Source: RBG-16-64-13 sp963718375
GTDB taxonomy: Bacteria > Actinomycetota > Thermoleophilia > RBG-16-64-13
NCBI GenBank assembly: GCA_963718375.1
Contig: CAVQZD010000007.1
Coordinates: 87,239-151,238 of the forward strand
Length of the DNA stretch: 64,000 bases
Direction: 5' to 3'
Under the pieces are notes generated by a model. The model made no database searches. It saw only the letters and a program-made list of their open reading frames with translations, and had not been told where the DNA came from. The position numbers and the translations under genes were made by a program. Shown one piece after another: positions 51,204-59,688 of the stretch. Numbering within the stretch: position 1 is the stretch's first letter; every line of letters starts with the position of its first letter.

Positions 51204-51998
51204 CTAGCGCCCCAGCAAGCGCATCAAGTGGTAAGAAGTGACGATCTTGGCGCAGTTGACCCGATGAAGGAATAGGGGCCACTTGTGCCTTCCGGCAGCC
51301 CGACATCTGGCGACTTCGAGCTCCTCGCTGAACTGCTGCACGAAGCTGGATCCGCTCTTGCTGTCGAGATACCATCGGAAAGCCGCCAGCTGGCGATCGA
51401 TGAACCGCCCCGGCCAGCGCTCAGCCAATCGTAGCCAGTAGTCGTAATCCATGCAGTAATCCAGCTCGGCTCGAAACGGCCCCACTTCCAGACCCGCCGT
51501 CCGCCGCCAGAAGACCCCCATCTGTGAGATCCAATTCTCGCTTAGGAGCTTGCCGTAGCTGAACCGGCGCATGCGCCGGTCCTTGTACCGCGTGACCATG
51601 CGGCGGATCTCGTTGTCATTCTCGTCGATGATGCGCACGCGACCGTAGACCCACTGCGTCGTCGGCTCCGACGACATCACTTCCGCAACCGCCGCCAGCG
51701 CGCCGGGATCATAGACATCATCGCTGTTGAGCCACCCGATGATATCTCCCGTAGCCATCGCGAGACCCTTGTTGAGGGCGTCAGCCTGGCCGCCATCCCG
51801 CTCGCTCACCCACCGGACCTCGTCTGCGCGCGCGCGCAGCAGCTCCACGGTACTGTCGGTGGATCCACCGTCGACGACGATGTGCTCCAATTCGAATAGG
51901 CCGCCAGACTCCAGGCGCTGCATCCTGACCGAGTCCAGGGTGCGCGGCAGAAATCGTGCATGATTGAACGAGGGTGTGATGATGGAGAATTTCAGCAA
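51204..51998 (-). CDS. GT2 glycosyltransferase (soluble)
   Basis: A 264-residue GT-A enzyme. FSIITPSFNHARFLPRTLDS opens it, VVDGGSTDSTVELLR is the nucleotide site and GWLNSDDVY is the DXD-like metal site. No membrane span is visible. It is the promoter-proximal gene of the glycan group on the minus strand. The sugar and acceptor are unknown. Confidence 0.87.
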   Translation of the reverse strand: MLKFSIITPSFNHARFLPRTLDSVRMQRLESGGLFELEHIVVDGGSTDSTVELLRARADEVRWVSERDGGQADALNKGLAMATGDIIGWLNSDDVYDPGALAAVAEVMSSEPTTQWVYGRVRIIDENDNEIRRMVTRYKDRRMRRFSYGKLLSENWISQMGVFWRRTAGLEVGPFRAELDYCMDYDYWLRLAERWPGRFIDRQLAAFRWYLDSKSGSSFVQQFSEELEVARCRAAGRHKWPLFLHRVNCAKIVTSYHLMRLLGR

Positions 51999-52096
51999 GG
52001 CGCTAGCAGTCTCCTGGAGCCGTGAGTTTGCGCGAACCCAGTGCCAAGACGCTCGGAGCCGATGTGACCCCTCCGTCGTCGGACAAGAGCCTGGAA

Positions 52097-52170
52097 TAGC
52101 GGCGAGAGGACTCGAACCTCTGACACGCGGATTATGATTCCGCTGCTCTGACCGACTGAGCTACGCCGCC
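52097..52170 (-). tRNA. tRNA-Met (CAT), elongator type
   Basis: Acceptor GGCGGCG / CGCCGCT (one G-T pair), D arm GCTC / GAGC, anticodon stem GCGGA / TCCGC around ATCATAA with anticodon CAT, T loop TTCGAGT. CCA is not encoded. The sequence resembles elongator rather than initiator tRNA-Met; an Ile-CAU tRNA cannot be fully excluded. Confidence 0.88.
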
Positions 52171-52202
52171 CTGTCTCCCAACCCGCTCCGACCCGGGTTG
52201 AA

Positions 52203-52277
<75 letters not shown>

Positions 52278-52331
52278 CCGCCCGGCCAGCCCCTAGCTGA
52301 CCGACGCCCTATCACCGGAGTGCCGCACAGG

Positions 52332-52413
<82 letters not shown>

Positions 52414-52470
52414 ACACACGAAACCCCGCGTGGAGGCGAAGTCGCATGATACTCAAACGCTATGGCCTTT

Positions 52471-53752
52471 TCAATCTGCGCGCGCCACCCGCGGGACCGT
52501 GATACTGGCCTCGGTCAAGAACAGCGCCTTCGCCCCCGCGCCCTGACGCAAGAGTGCCCCGTCCACGGCCGTCTGGACGTCGGGCGCCGGCGTCATGAAC
52601 ATCGCCCGCACGACCTCGTCCTCGAGCGAACTCACTACCCAGATGTCGCAGCGCTCCATGATGGCGGCGATACGCGTAGCCTGCTGCACCCCCAACCTGT
52701 ACTGCTCTTGGTCCGCTCGCCCCAGCGCGTCCGCCGGTGAGTCAGCTGCTGCCAGCATGTCGTAGAGGGTCTGGTTCTCCCCCAGCCCGTAGGGGCACTG
52801 CGAGATCACGATGAGCACGCCCCCGTCTTTCACGGCCAGCGCCCCACTCTGTATCGCCTTGTTGGTCTGATAGAAGTTGCAGTCCATCGGATGAGGGGCG
52901 ACAGCCACGACTACCTCTTCGGGTCGCTCCAGTTCGAGCACGAACTGCCGGTCGGCTACTGCCAGCGCCTCGGTGAAGGACTTCTCCAGCGCTCCCGCCG
53001 ATGCGAACCCCACCCGGTGGTCCTTGTCCAGGACCAACTGGATGGAGTAGACGCTCTTTCCGGCTATTCCCAGATCAAGAGACTCTTCGAGGTCCTCGTG
53101 GACCGGGTTGCCCTCGAGCCTCAGATGCTCAGAACCCTCCGCCATAGAATGACTGTGATTGGCCCACACGGTCTGGTATCCGGCCAGGCCGGGGAATAGT
53201 GACTTGCGCCCGCCCGTGTAGCCGGCGAAGTAGTGCGGCTCGACCGAGTTGATGAGCACCACTGAGCGAGCTTCTGCCAGAAGCTTGTTGACCCAGACCT
53301 CTGTGCCTCGCCCGGTGCGACCCAGATGGACGAGACTCTCCTCGTCCTTGGCATCGTGAGACGAGACGAGCGCGGAGTGCGCCTCGAATAGGTCTGCTCC
53401 GAAGATGTGTTGGAGCTCTTGATGCAGAAGCGGCCCGGTGGGTGCCTGTCGCCACCACGAAGGACAGTCTGTGGTCGGGATGCCCGAGCCACTCCTCCAG
53501 CGCAGGGCGCAGTTCCGCCAGCACGTCCGCCGACGGAGTCGGTCGAGTGCCGTCATTGACCACCACCAGCAAGGGGGACACAGCTCGGGCCAAGAAGGCT
53601 GCGAACTCTGCTCCCGGCGCCGACACGGCCCTCCTCAGCACCGCCGCCGGGTCGGCTGCCATCGCGACGTTGGCCCCTAAGACACCGGCCACTCGCCGTT
53701 CTTCTATCTCCACAGGGATGGTCCCCTCGCCCCAAGGCACTTCTATGCGCAT
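52471..53752 (-). pseudogene. larA: LarA-like nickel-pincer racemase, one frame break
   Basis: The ATG at 53752 starts RIEVPWGEGTIPVEIE, runs through VVNDGTRPTP and reaches VVATGTHRA, then loses similarity. The other frame continues with LLHQELQHIFGADLFEAHS, EPHYFAGYTGGRKSLFPGLA and ANHSHSMAEG to 52471. Together these are a full LarA/DUF2088 protein with the His of GTHR, and the His and Lys of HYFAGYTGGRK that bind the nickel-pincer cofactor in lactate racemase. Removing one G from the GGG at 53434-53436 (minus strand) gives GTHRPLLHQ in one frame. LarB, LarC and LarE are not in the window. Substrate unknown; other 2-hydroxyacids are possible. Confidence 0.8.
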
Positions 53753-53886
53753 CCGCGGCTCCTTTCGTCGCCCAAGCCTAGCGCACCCCCGCCGGCCGCG
53801 CCAACCGCCGCGGACCACCGCTCGCCCAGTAACGGACGGCTACCAAGCGTCGCGACGCGAGGGCCCAACGGGGTACGAAACAGAAA

Positions 53887-53917
53887 GGCCTCCGGGGCGC
53901 GCAGCGCCCCGGAGGCC
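53887..53917 (-). terminator. Rho-independent terminator after the thiolase gene
   Basis: A perfect 14-base stem, GGCCTCCGGGGCGC / GCGCCCCGGAGGCC, with a three-base loop, followed on the minus strand by TTTCTGTTTC. It separates the thiolase from the larA-like gene. Confidence 0.88.
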
Positions 53918-53943
53918 AGACATGCGTACTAGTGCGCTGCTCG

Positions 53944-55137
53944 CTAAGCGGCTTCCACCACCGTGGCTATGCCCTGACCGCCGGCGATGCACAGCGTGGC
54001 CAAGCCGTACTTGGTGCCGCGCTTCTGCATCTCGAAGAGCAGGGTGGTGAAGATGCGCGTCCCCGAGCAGCCCAGCGGATGACCCAGAGCTACGGCTCCA
54101 CCGTTGGGATTGATGATGTCCATGCGATCCCCGATACCGAGATCCTTGATGCAGGCCATGGCCTGGGCGGCGAAGGCCTCGTTGAGCTCGATGAGTCCCA
54201 TGTCGTCCAACGTCAGACCGGCCCGTTCGAGCGCCTTGCGGCTGGCCGGTGCGGGGCCTAGACCCATGATCTCGGGCGGCACTCCCGCCACACCCATGCC
54301 CCGGATGGTGACCATTGGCTTCAGGCCGCGCTTGCTGGCCGCCTTCGCCGACATGACCACTGTGCAGGCGGCACCATCGTTGCGACCGGAGGCGTTGCCG
54401 GCGGTGACTTGCCCGTCCTTCTTGAAGACCGGCTTCAGCGCGGCCAACCCTTCCATGGTGCTCCGGCGCGGATGCTCGTCGGTGTCGAAGTCGACCATCT
54501 CTCTCTTCACCTTCACAGGCACGGGGATGATCTCGTCCTTGAAGCGACCCGACTCGATGGCAGCAAAGGCGCGCTCCTGGCTATTCATGGCCAGGGTGTC
54601 GGACTCCTCGCGCGTGATGCCGTACTTCTCCGCCAGGTTCTCGGCGGTGAGACCCATGGTCAGGTCACCGTACACCTCGAAGGGTTGCGAACGAGGCTGG
54701 CTCTCGGTGTTGGAGTCGACGAGCACAGCGTTGCCCGCGCCGTATCCGTAGCGGGCGCTCCTCAAGTAGTAGGGAGCCTTGCTCATGTTCTCCACGCCGC
54801 CTGCCACGACTATCTCGGCGTCGCCGGCGATGATCTGCTGCGCGGCATTGTGGATGGCCTGCAGACCCGAGCCACACTGGCGCATGACCGTGTAGGCCGG
54901 GACTTCGATGGGTACGCCGGCGCGGAGCGAGGCTACGCGAGCCAGGTTGGCCGCGTCGGCGCTCTGCTTGGTCTGGCCCATGATGACCTCGTCGACCTCA
55001 CCGGGTTCGATACCGGCGCGCCTGATGGCCTCTTCGATCACGATCTTACCGAGGATGTCGGGCTCGACGTCCTTCAGCCCTCCACCCAGTCTGCCTACCG
55101 CCGTTCTGACGGCACTGACGATGACTATCTCTTCCAT
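53944..55137 (-). CDS. Acetyl-CoA acetyltransferase (thiolase)
   Basis: A 397-residue thiolase that splits or forms acetoacetyl-CoA-type substrates. The nucleophilic Cys is in MRQCGSGLQAIHNAAQQI; ENMSKAPYYL, NEAFAAQAM, the His of NGGAVALGHPLGCSG and the second Cys of CIAGGQG complete the active site. The ATG at 55137 follows AAGGA. It lies 83 bases after the transhydroxylase-like small subunit on the same strand. Thiolysis of acetoacetyl-CoA is the last step of phloroglucinol breakdown in known anaerobes, so the position makes sense, but a general fatty-acid or butyrate role is also possible. Confidence 0.92.
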   Translation of the reverse strand: MEEIVIVSAVRTAVGRLGGGLKDVEPDILGKIVIEEAIRRAGIEPGEVDEVIMGQTKQSADAANLARVASLRAGVPIEVPAYTVMRQCGSGLQAIHNAAQQIIAGDAEIVVAGGVENMSKAPYYLRSARYGYGAGNAVLVDSNTESQPRSQPFEVYGDLTMGLTAENLAEKYGITREESDTLAMNSQERAFAAIESGRFKDEIIPVPVKVKREMVDFDTDEHPRRSTMEGLAALKPVFKKDGQVTAGNASGRNDGAACTVVMSAKAASKRGLKPMVTIRGMGVAGVPPEIMGLGPAPASRKALERAGLTLDDMGLIELNEAFAAQAMACIKDLGIGDRMDIINPNGGAVALGHPLGCSGTRIFTTLLFEMQKRGTKYGLATLCIAGGQGIATVVEAA

Positions 55138-55220
55138 GTGTCCTTTTTCCGAGTCGTTTACTTCTACTGTCCAGCGTACAGGCGCACGCACTTGACTGCG
55201 CCGCGCCCACTATGCTCCGC

Positions 55221-56060
55221 CTATTTTAGAGGCTCCAGCACTATCTCACCCAGATCGCGGTCGGTGTGAGTGTCAACATCGATGATCATGGACGCATAAC
55301 CTTTGAGGTCTACCCGCAATTGCAGCTGCTTGTCCTTCTCCAGGTATTCGAACTCGAAGTCACCGAAGTTGTCGGTCTGCGTCGCCAACTTGACGCCATC
55401 GCCCTCGAGCGTGACCTCGACCCCTTCCGCGCATTCGCCGGGCACGTCCTTGCGGACCACCTCACCCACGACGAACTTCTTGGGTATGCCGACGTACTTG
55501 ACCAGGGGCGAGATCCCGAACTCCGGATGATAGTCCTCGGTCCCCAGCGCTTTCACGGCTTGCGAGATGTCGCTCTTAGGATCGTCCAGATCGCCGAACA
55601 GCAGGGCGCCGGTAGGACAGGCCTCGACGCACCGTGGCACCGGCTCACCCTCGTCCAGCATATGCGCGCAGAAGGTGCACTTCTGCGGCAGATCCAGATC
55701 GGCGTTCCAGTAGATCACCCGGTACGGGCAGGAATTCACGATGTCCTTCTGACCCTTGGCCTTCACCGGATCGATGATGACGATGCCGTCGTCGCGCCGG
55801 TACACGGCGCCGTCGGTGGCGACCTCCACGCAGGGGGCCGCCTCACAGTTCTGACAGGGGAGAGGGATGTAGTCCAACTTGGGTTTGGGCCAGGTGCCCC
55901 GCTCCACTTCCTTGATCTGCATCCAGTACTGGCCGGTAAGAGGCTGCGGTGCTGAATAGCCCGGGTAGTCGTTCTCGAAGTACTCGTCGCGGCAGGCCAG
56001 GTAGCAGTTGTGGCAGCCGCTGCACTTGGTCACATCTATGAGCATGCTCAGGCGCGCCAT
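55221..56060 (-). CDS. Transhydroxylase-type small subunit with three [4Fe-4S] sites
   Basis: A 279-residue iron-sulfur subunit like AthS of Pelobacter acidigallici pyrogallol-phloroglucinol transhydroxylase. Cysteine groups: CSGCHNCYLAC, CQNCEAAPC, a single Cys in NSCPYRVIYW, and CTFCAHM with RCVEACPTG, 12 in all, enough for three clusters as in AthS. The segment DPVKAKGQKDIV has lost the cysteines that would complete a fourth. After about residue 195 a Cna-B-type beta-sandwich follows (DNFGDFEFEYLEKDKQ), also as in AthS. It starts four bases after the large-subunit stop. Confidence 0.85.
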   Translation of the reverse strand: MARLSMLIDVTKCSGCHNCYLACRDEYFENDYPGYSAPQPLTGQYWMQIKEVERGTWPKPKLDYIPLPCQNCEAAPCVEVATDGAVYRRDDGIVIIDPVKAKGQKDIVNSCPYRVIYWNADLDLPQKCTFCAHMLDEGEPVPRCVEACPTGALLFGDLDDPKSDISQAVKALGTEDYHPEFGISPLVKYVGIPKKFVVGEVVRKDVPGECAEGVEVTLEGDGVKLATQTDNFGDFEFEYLEKDKQLQLRVDLKGYASMIIDVDTHTDRDLGEIVLEPLK

Positions 56061-56064
56061 GCCA

Positions 56065-58592
56065 CTAGCCCTCCCACTTCTCGATCTCGATAAGGCACGA
56101 GTTGGGCGTCATGCCCGGTACGTTCTTGGACATCATCCTCGAAGTCGTGAGTATGTTCACGCACCCCCCGCGGTCGGGGGAGTCAGGGTTGCCCGGCTGG
56201 AGGGGATCGTACAGAGCGGAGGAGGCATAGCTGTGGATCGTCCCCGGACGGATGCGGCCAGTCACCACCGCCATGCAGATCACCGAGCCGCGGTCGTTGT
56301 ACAGCCGCACATAGGCGCCCGAGTCGATGCCGCGCGCTGCGGCGTCCTCGGGGTTGATGCGGACCGGCCACCAGGGATGTCCTTCCTTCTTGATGCGGTG
56401 CCCCGGGATGTCGTTCAGCCAATCGGTGTGCTTGTCGTAGTGGCAATGGAACGAGAACCGGGGGTGTGGCGAGATGAGCTGCAAGGGATACTTGTCATAG
56501 AGACCTGGAGTCTTGTAGCCCTCGAAGCTCTGGATGTATCTCGGCACCACCGGGCGCTCGTCGTCATCCGGGAAGTACTGCTTGAGGCTCTCGGACGCGA
56601 ACTCTATCTTGCCGCTGAAGGTGCCAAGCTCTTTGTTCTTGTCGGTCAGCCGCTTTGCGTTCGCGACGTCGGGGGTGTCGCAGGCGCGGCCTTCGGCGAA
56701 CCACCTCAGCCCTGGGGTGGACTTGTAGCCCGGCTTCACGTTGATGATGTGGTAGCCCTTCTCGTTGAATTCTTCCCAACTGATCTCCTTGGGCATGTCG
56801 GAGATCTCGAAGAACTTCTTCACCCAATCCAACTCGGTCTTGCCGCCATCGGTGTACTGGTCACGCAGGCCCATCTTGTCGAAGATGGTGGCGAAGATCT
56901 CATAGTCCGACTTAGACTCGCCGAGGGGCTCGATGCACTTCTGCTCGCGCACCACGAAGCGGTAGTTGCAGCCGCTGCTGGCGTGATAGGTGTAGCCGGC
57001 CACCGAGGCCCACTCGCCTATATCGTCGCGCTCGAAGTTGGTGCAGGCCGGCAGGATTACGTCGGCCATGCGGGTCTCGCTGTTGTACCAGATGTCCTGG
57101 TTGACCACGAACTCCAGATTGGGCGACTGGTACATGCGCACCCACTTGGACGTGTCGCTCATGGTGCCCATGAAGGAGCCGCCGTACCGGTACCACATCT
57201 TGACTTCCGAGCAGCCCTCGGCGGGGTACACGAAGTGGGTGAACTGCTGCTCAAGGGTCTGGCCGCAGAAGCCCTCCCCGTACCATTCGTCGTGCCCGGT
57301 CATGATGGCGTCCGGCACATTGAGACGCCACAGCCTTTGCGGGTTGGAGTTCTTGGGGATGTAGTCGCACGCCAGCGGCGACGCCGACACGCGGCCGTTC
57401 GGCTCCCCGTAACCTGGGAACCAGACGGTGGTGTCGGAGGGCGCGCCCATGGTCGTGCCCCAGATGCTGCGACCCGGCAGCCCCAGTCCCTGCATGGCCT
57501 GCAGCAGCACCATCATGCGGCCCCACTCGGTGGCGTAGGCCTGCCGGCAGGCGCCGCCTTCTCCACCGCGCGACCCGCCCGAGAGGACGGTGCGCTTGGC
57601 GGCCCACTCGCGCGCCAGGCTGCGGATCACTCTGGCTTCTATGCCGGATCTCCTCGGCAGCCCACTCGGGAGTCTTGGGGACCCCGTCGCTCTCACCCAG
57701 CACGTAGGGCGTGAACTCGTCGAAGCCGATGGTGCGGTCTTTGATGTAGTCCTTGTTGTAGGTGCCTTCGGTCAACCAGACGTTGGCGATGGCAAAAGCC
57801 AGGGCTGTGTCAGTGCCCGGCCGAGGCGCGATCCACTTACCGCCCATGACAGCGTTGGTGTAGTTGTGGAAGGGGTCGATGAACACCATCTTGACGCCCT
57901 TCTCCTTGAGCCACTGCCGCCAGAGGGCGGAGTCCTGGCCGGAGTAGGTGCCGCGCGTGGTGTCCGGGTCGTTAGACCAGTAGACGATCATCTCCGCGTT
58001 CTGCAGAGCGTCCTCGAGCATGTCGTAGGGTTCGGGCATGCCCAGGCGCCAATGGAACCCGTAGGAGTGGGTGGCACCCCAGTGCCAACCCTCCCAGCTG
58101 TCCGGATTGTCCAGGACAGGGGTACCTTCGATCATGTTGAGGAAGCGGGCGAAAGGGCCCGCCTTGTAGCCGACGATGCCCCAGTTGTGGTGGGAGGAGG
58201 TCATGCCGCTGATCGCCGAGCCGCCGTGCTTTTCCTTGATGCGCGTGATCTCGGAGGCGACCAGGGTGGCCGCTTCGTCCCACGAGATGCGCTCGTAAGC
58301 TTGACTTGCCTCGGTTCTGCGGATTGCGCTCGCCGTCGGGATCGAAGTCCACCCGCTTCATCGGATAGAGGATGCGCTCCGGGGAGTGGATGCGACGGCG
58401 CTCCGCATGGACACAGGGAGCGAGCGTCGGCTTCTTGGGCGGCGAGTACTTCTTGCCACCTGCCTCGATGACCCAGGGCTCGTAGTCCTTCGGGTCTGCG
58501 ACCAGAGGTCGTATACGCGTGACCTTGCCGTCCTTCACGTACACAGACACTGGGCCGCTATTGGTGCAGTTCGTGTAGACCTTTTCGGCCAT
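56065..58592 (-). pseudogene. Transhydroxylase-type molybdenum large subunit, two frame breaks
   Basis: Three frames together give one AthL-like protein of about 840 residues, a bis-MGD enzyme of the DMSO reductase family. Frame one: GPVSVYVKDGKVTRIRPL to NPQNRGK. Frame two: AYERISWDEA, TSSHHNWGIVGYKAG, NPDSWEGWHWG to KTPEWAAEE. Frame three: SGIEARVIRSLAREWA to the end IEIEKWEG. Removing one base near 58301 and one at 57649 joins them. The Ser Mo ligand and its Asp (PDSW), the His pair (SHH) and a following Tyr match AthL as I remember it; the position of AthL Cys557 appears to be Val. No N-terminal [4Fe-4S] motif, as in AthL. Either a pseudogene or assembly errors. Confidence 0.8.
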
Positions 58593-58700
58593 CAAGCATC
58601 AACTCCCAGTACATACGGTGGATATGGCTTAGAGAGCTCGTGACTACCGTGAATAATGCAAAGCCTCATATTGCCAGGTAGTATTGCTAATATCGTAGAG

Positions 58701-58713
58701 TAGGCGTAGCCTA
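58701..58713. promoter_or_regulatory. Possible operator in the divergent IclR spacer
   Basis: Inverted repeat TAGGC-GTA-GCCTA between the IclR gene and the divergent molybdenum gene. IclR-family operators are often short palindromes of this size. Nothing in the sequence proves binding. Confidence 0.35.
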
Positions 58714-58765
58714 TTTGCAAGATGCGGTCTCAGCCCAGAGATCGGATAACAGCGGCGGGAGAGAC

Positions 58766-59557
58766 TTGGCAGAGCCCATTGTATCGCGTGATGTTGATCC
58801 CCTGTCGGTCAGAGCCCTGACCCGGGGGCTCTCCATACTCAGCCTGTACGACGTGGACCACCGCGAATGGACCATCGATGAGATGGCAGAGCGGACCGGC
58901 CTGGTGCGCATGACGGTCTACCGCATGGCACGGACCCTCGAATCCATGGCCTTCCTGGTCCGCGATTCCTTGACCAACCGCTACCGGCTGGGTCCGGCTG
59001 CGCTGGCCATGTGCTACGCGGCCGACGACCAGCATGACATCGTGGACGTCGCCCGCCCCTACCTGGAGAGACTGGTGAAAGAGACCGGGGAGTCTGTCAC
59101 CCTTGCCGTCGAAGTCGATGGCTACCCGGTGTGCGTGGATATCATCAACACCAGCCGCCCCTTCAAACGTCAGACCGCCCCAGGACGCATCCTAGGAGAC
59201 ATCGCCACCGTACACGGCAAGATCTTTGCCGCCTCCAAGTCACCCGCCGAGAGGGAGGCCATCCTGGCCAAGCCCCGCACGCGCAAGACCCCCCACACCG
59301 TCACCGACTTGGACCAGATCAACGCCGAGCTGGACCAGGTGGCCGCAGAGGATGTCGCCTGTGACATGGAGGGCTCATACGAGGGACTGTGCTCCGTCGG
59401 CTCGCCCGTGCGCGACCAGTTCGGGGCGATAGCGGCCACCATCGCGGTGGTCGTTCCCTCGGGCCGCTTCGGAGACGACGAACTATCGCTCTGTACCAAG
59501 GCCGTCAAAGCAGCGGCAGCGTCGTTCTCAGCCTATCTGGGCTGGACACCTCGATAG
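58766..59557 (+). CDS. IclR-family transcription regulator
   Basis: A regulator of about 263 residues. The N-terminal winged helix has VRALTRGLSILSLYD and MAERTGLVRMTVYRMARTLES; the C-terminal effector domain has YRLGPAALAMCYA, ESVTLAVEVDGYPVCVDIIN and a SYEGLCSVGSPVRD end. The frame opens at TTG 58715; the TTG at 58766 follows GGGAGAGAC and is preferred, but the start is not certain. IclR proteins often sense aromatic acids or small acids. It lies between two transhydroxylase-like operons, one divergent and one downstream, and probably controls one or both. Confidence 0.92.
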   Translation: MAEPIVSRDVDPLSVRALTRGLSILSLYDVDHREWTIDEMAERTGLVRMTVYRMARTLESMAFLVRDSLTNRYRLGPAALAMCYAADDQHDIVDVARPYLERLVKETGESVTLAVEVDGYPVCVDIINTSRPFKRQTAPGRILGDIATVHGKIFAASKSPAEREAILAKPRTRKTPHTVTDLDQINAELDQVAAEDVACDMEGSYEGLCSVGSPVRDQFGAIAATIAVVVPSGRFGDDELSLCTKAVKAAAASFSAYLGWTPR

Positions 59558-59579
59558 CGCGACTTGCGACAGTGGTCTG

Positions 59580-59592
59580 ATGGGTATACCAT
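59580..59592. promoter_or_regulatory. Palindromic site upstream of the second molybdenum operon
   Basis: ATGG-GTATA-CCAT, an inverted repeat with a GGTATACC core, in the 131-base gap between the IclR gene and the second large subunit. It is followed by a second ACCAT. It may be an operator or part of a promoter; it does not resemble the site at 58701. Confidence 0.3.
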
Positions 59593-59688
59593 TGACCATC
59601 CAATAGCAGCACCCCGCGTTCCGAAAGCGCCGATCGCATCGACGAGACACCGCGGCGATCGAACTCTCGCGAAAGGAGAAGCAGAGCG

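Noticed and set aside
56008..57714. A 568-residue plus-strand open frame over the AthL-like gene
   Set aside because: The opposite strand has strong, continuous homology to a molybdenum enzyme; the plus frame has no domain and no ribosome site.
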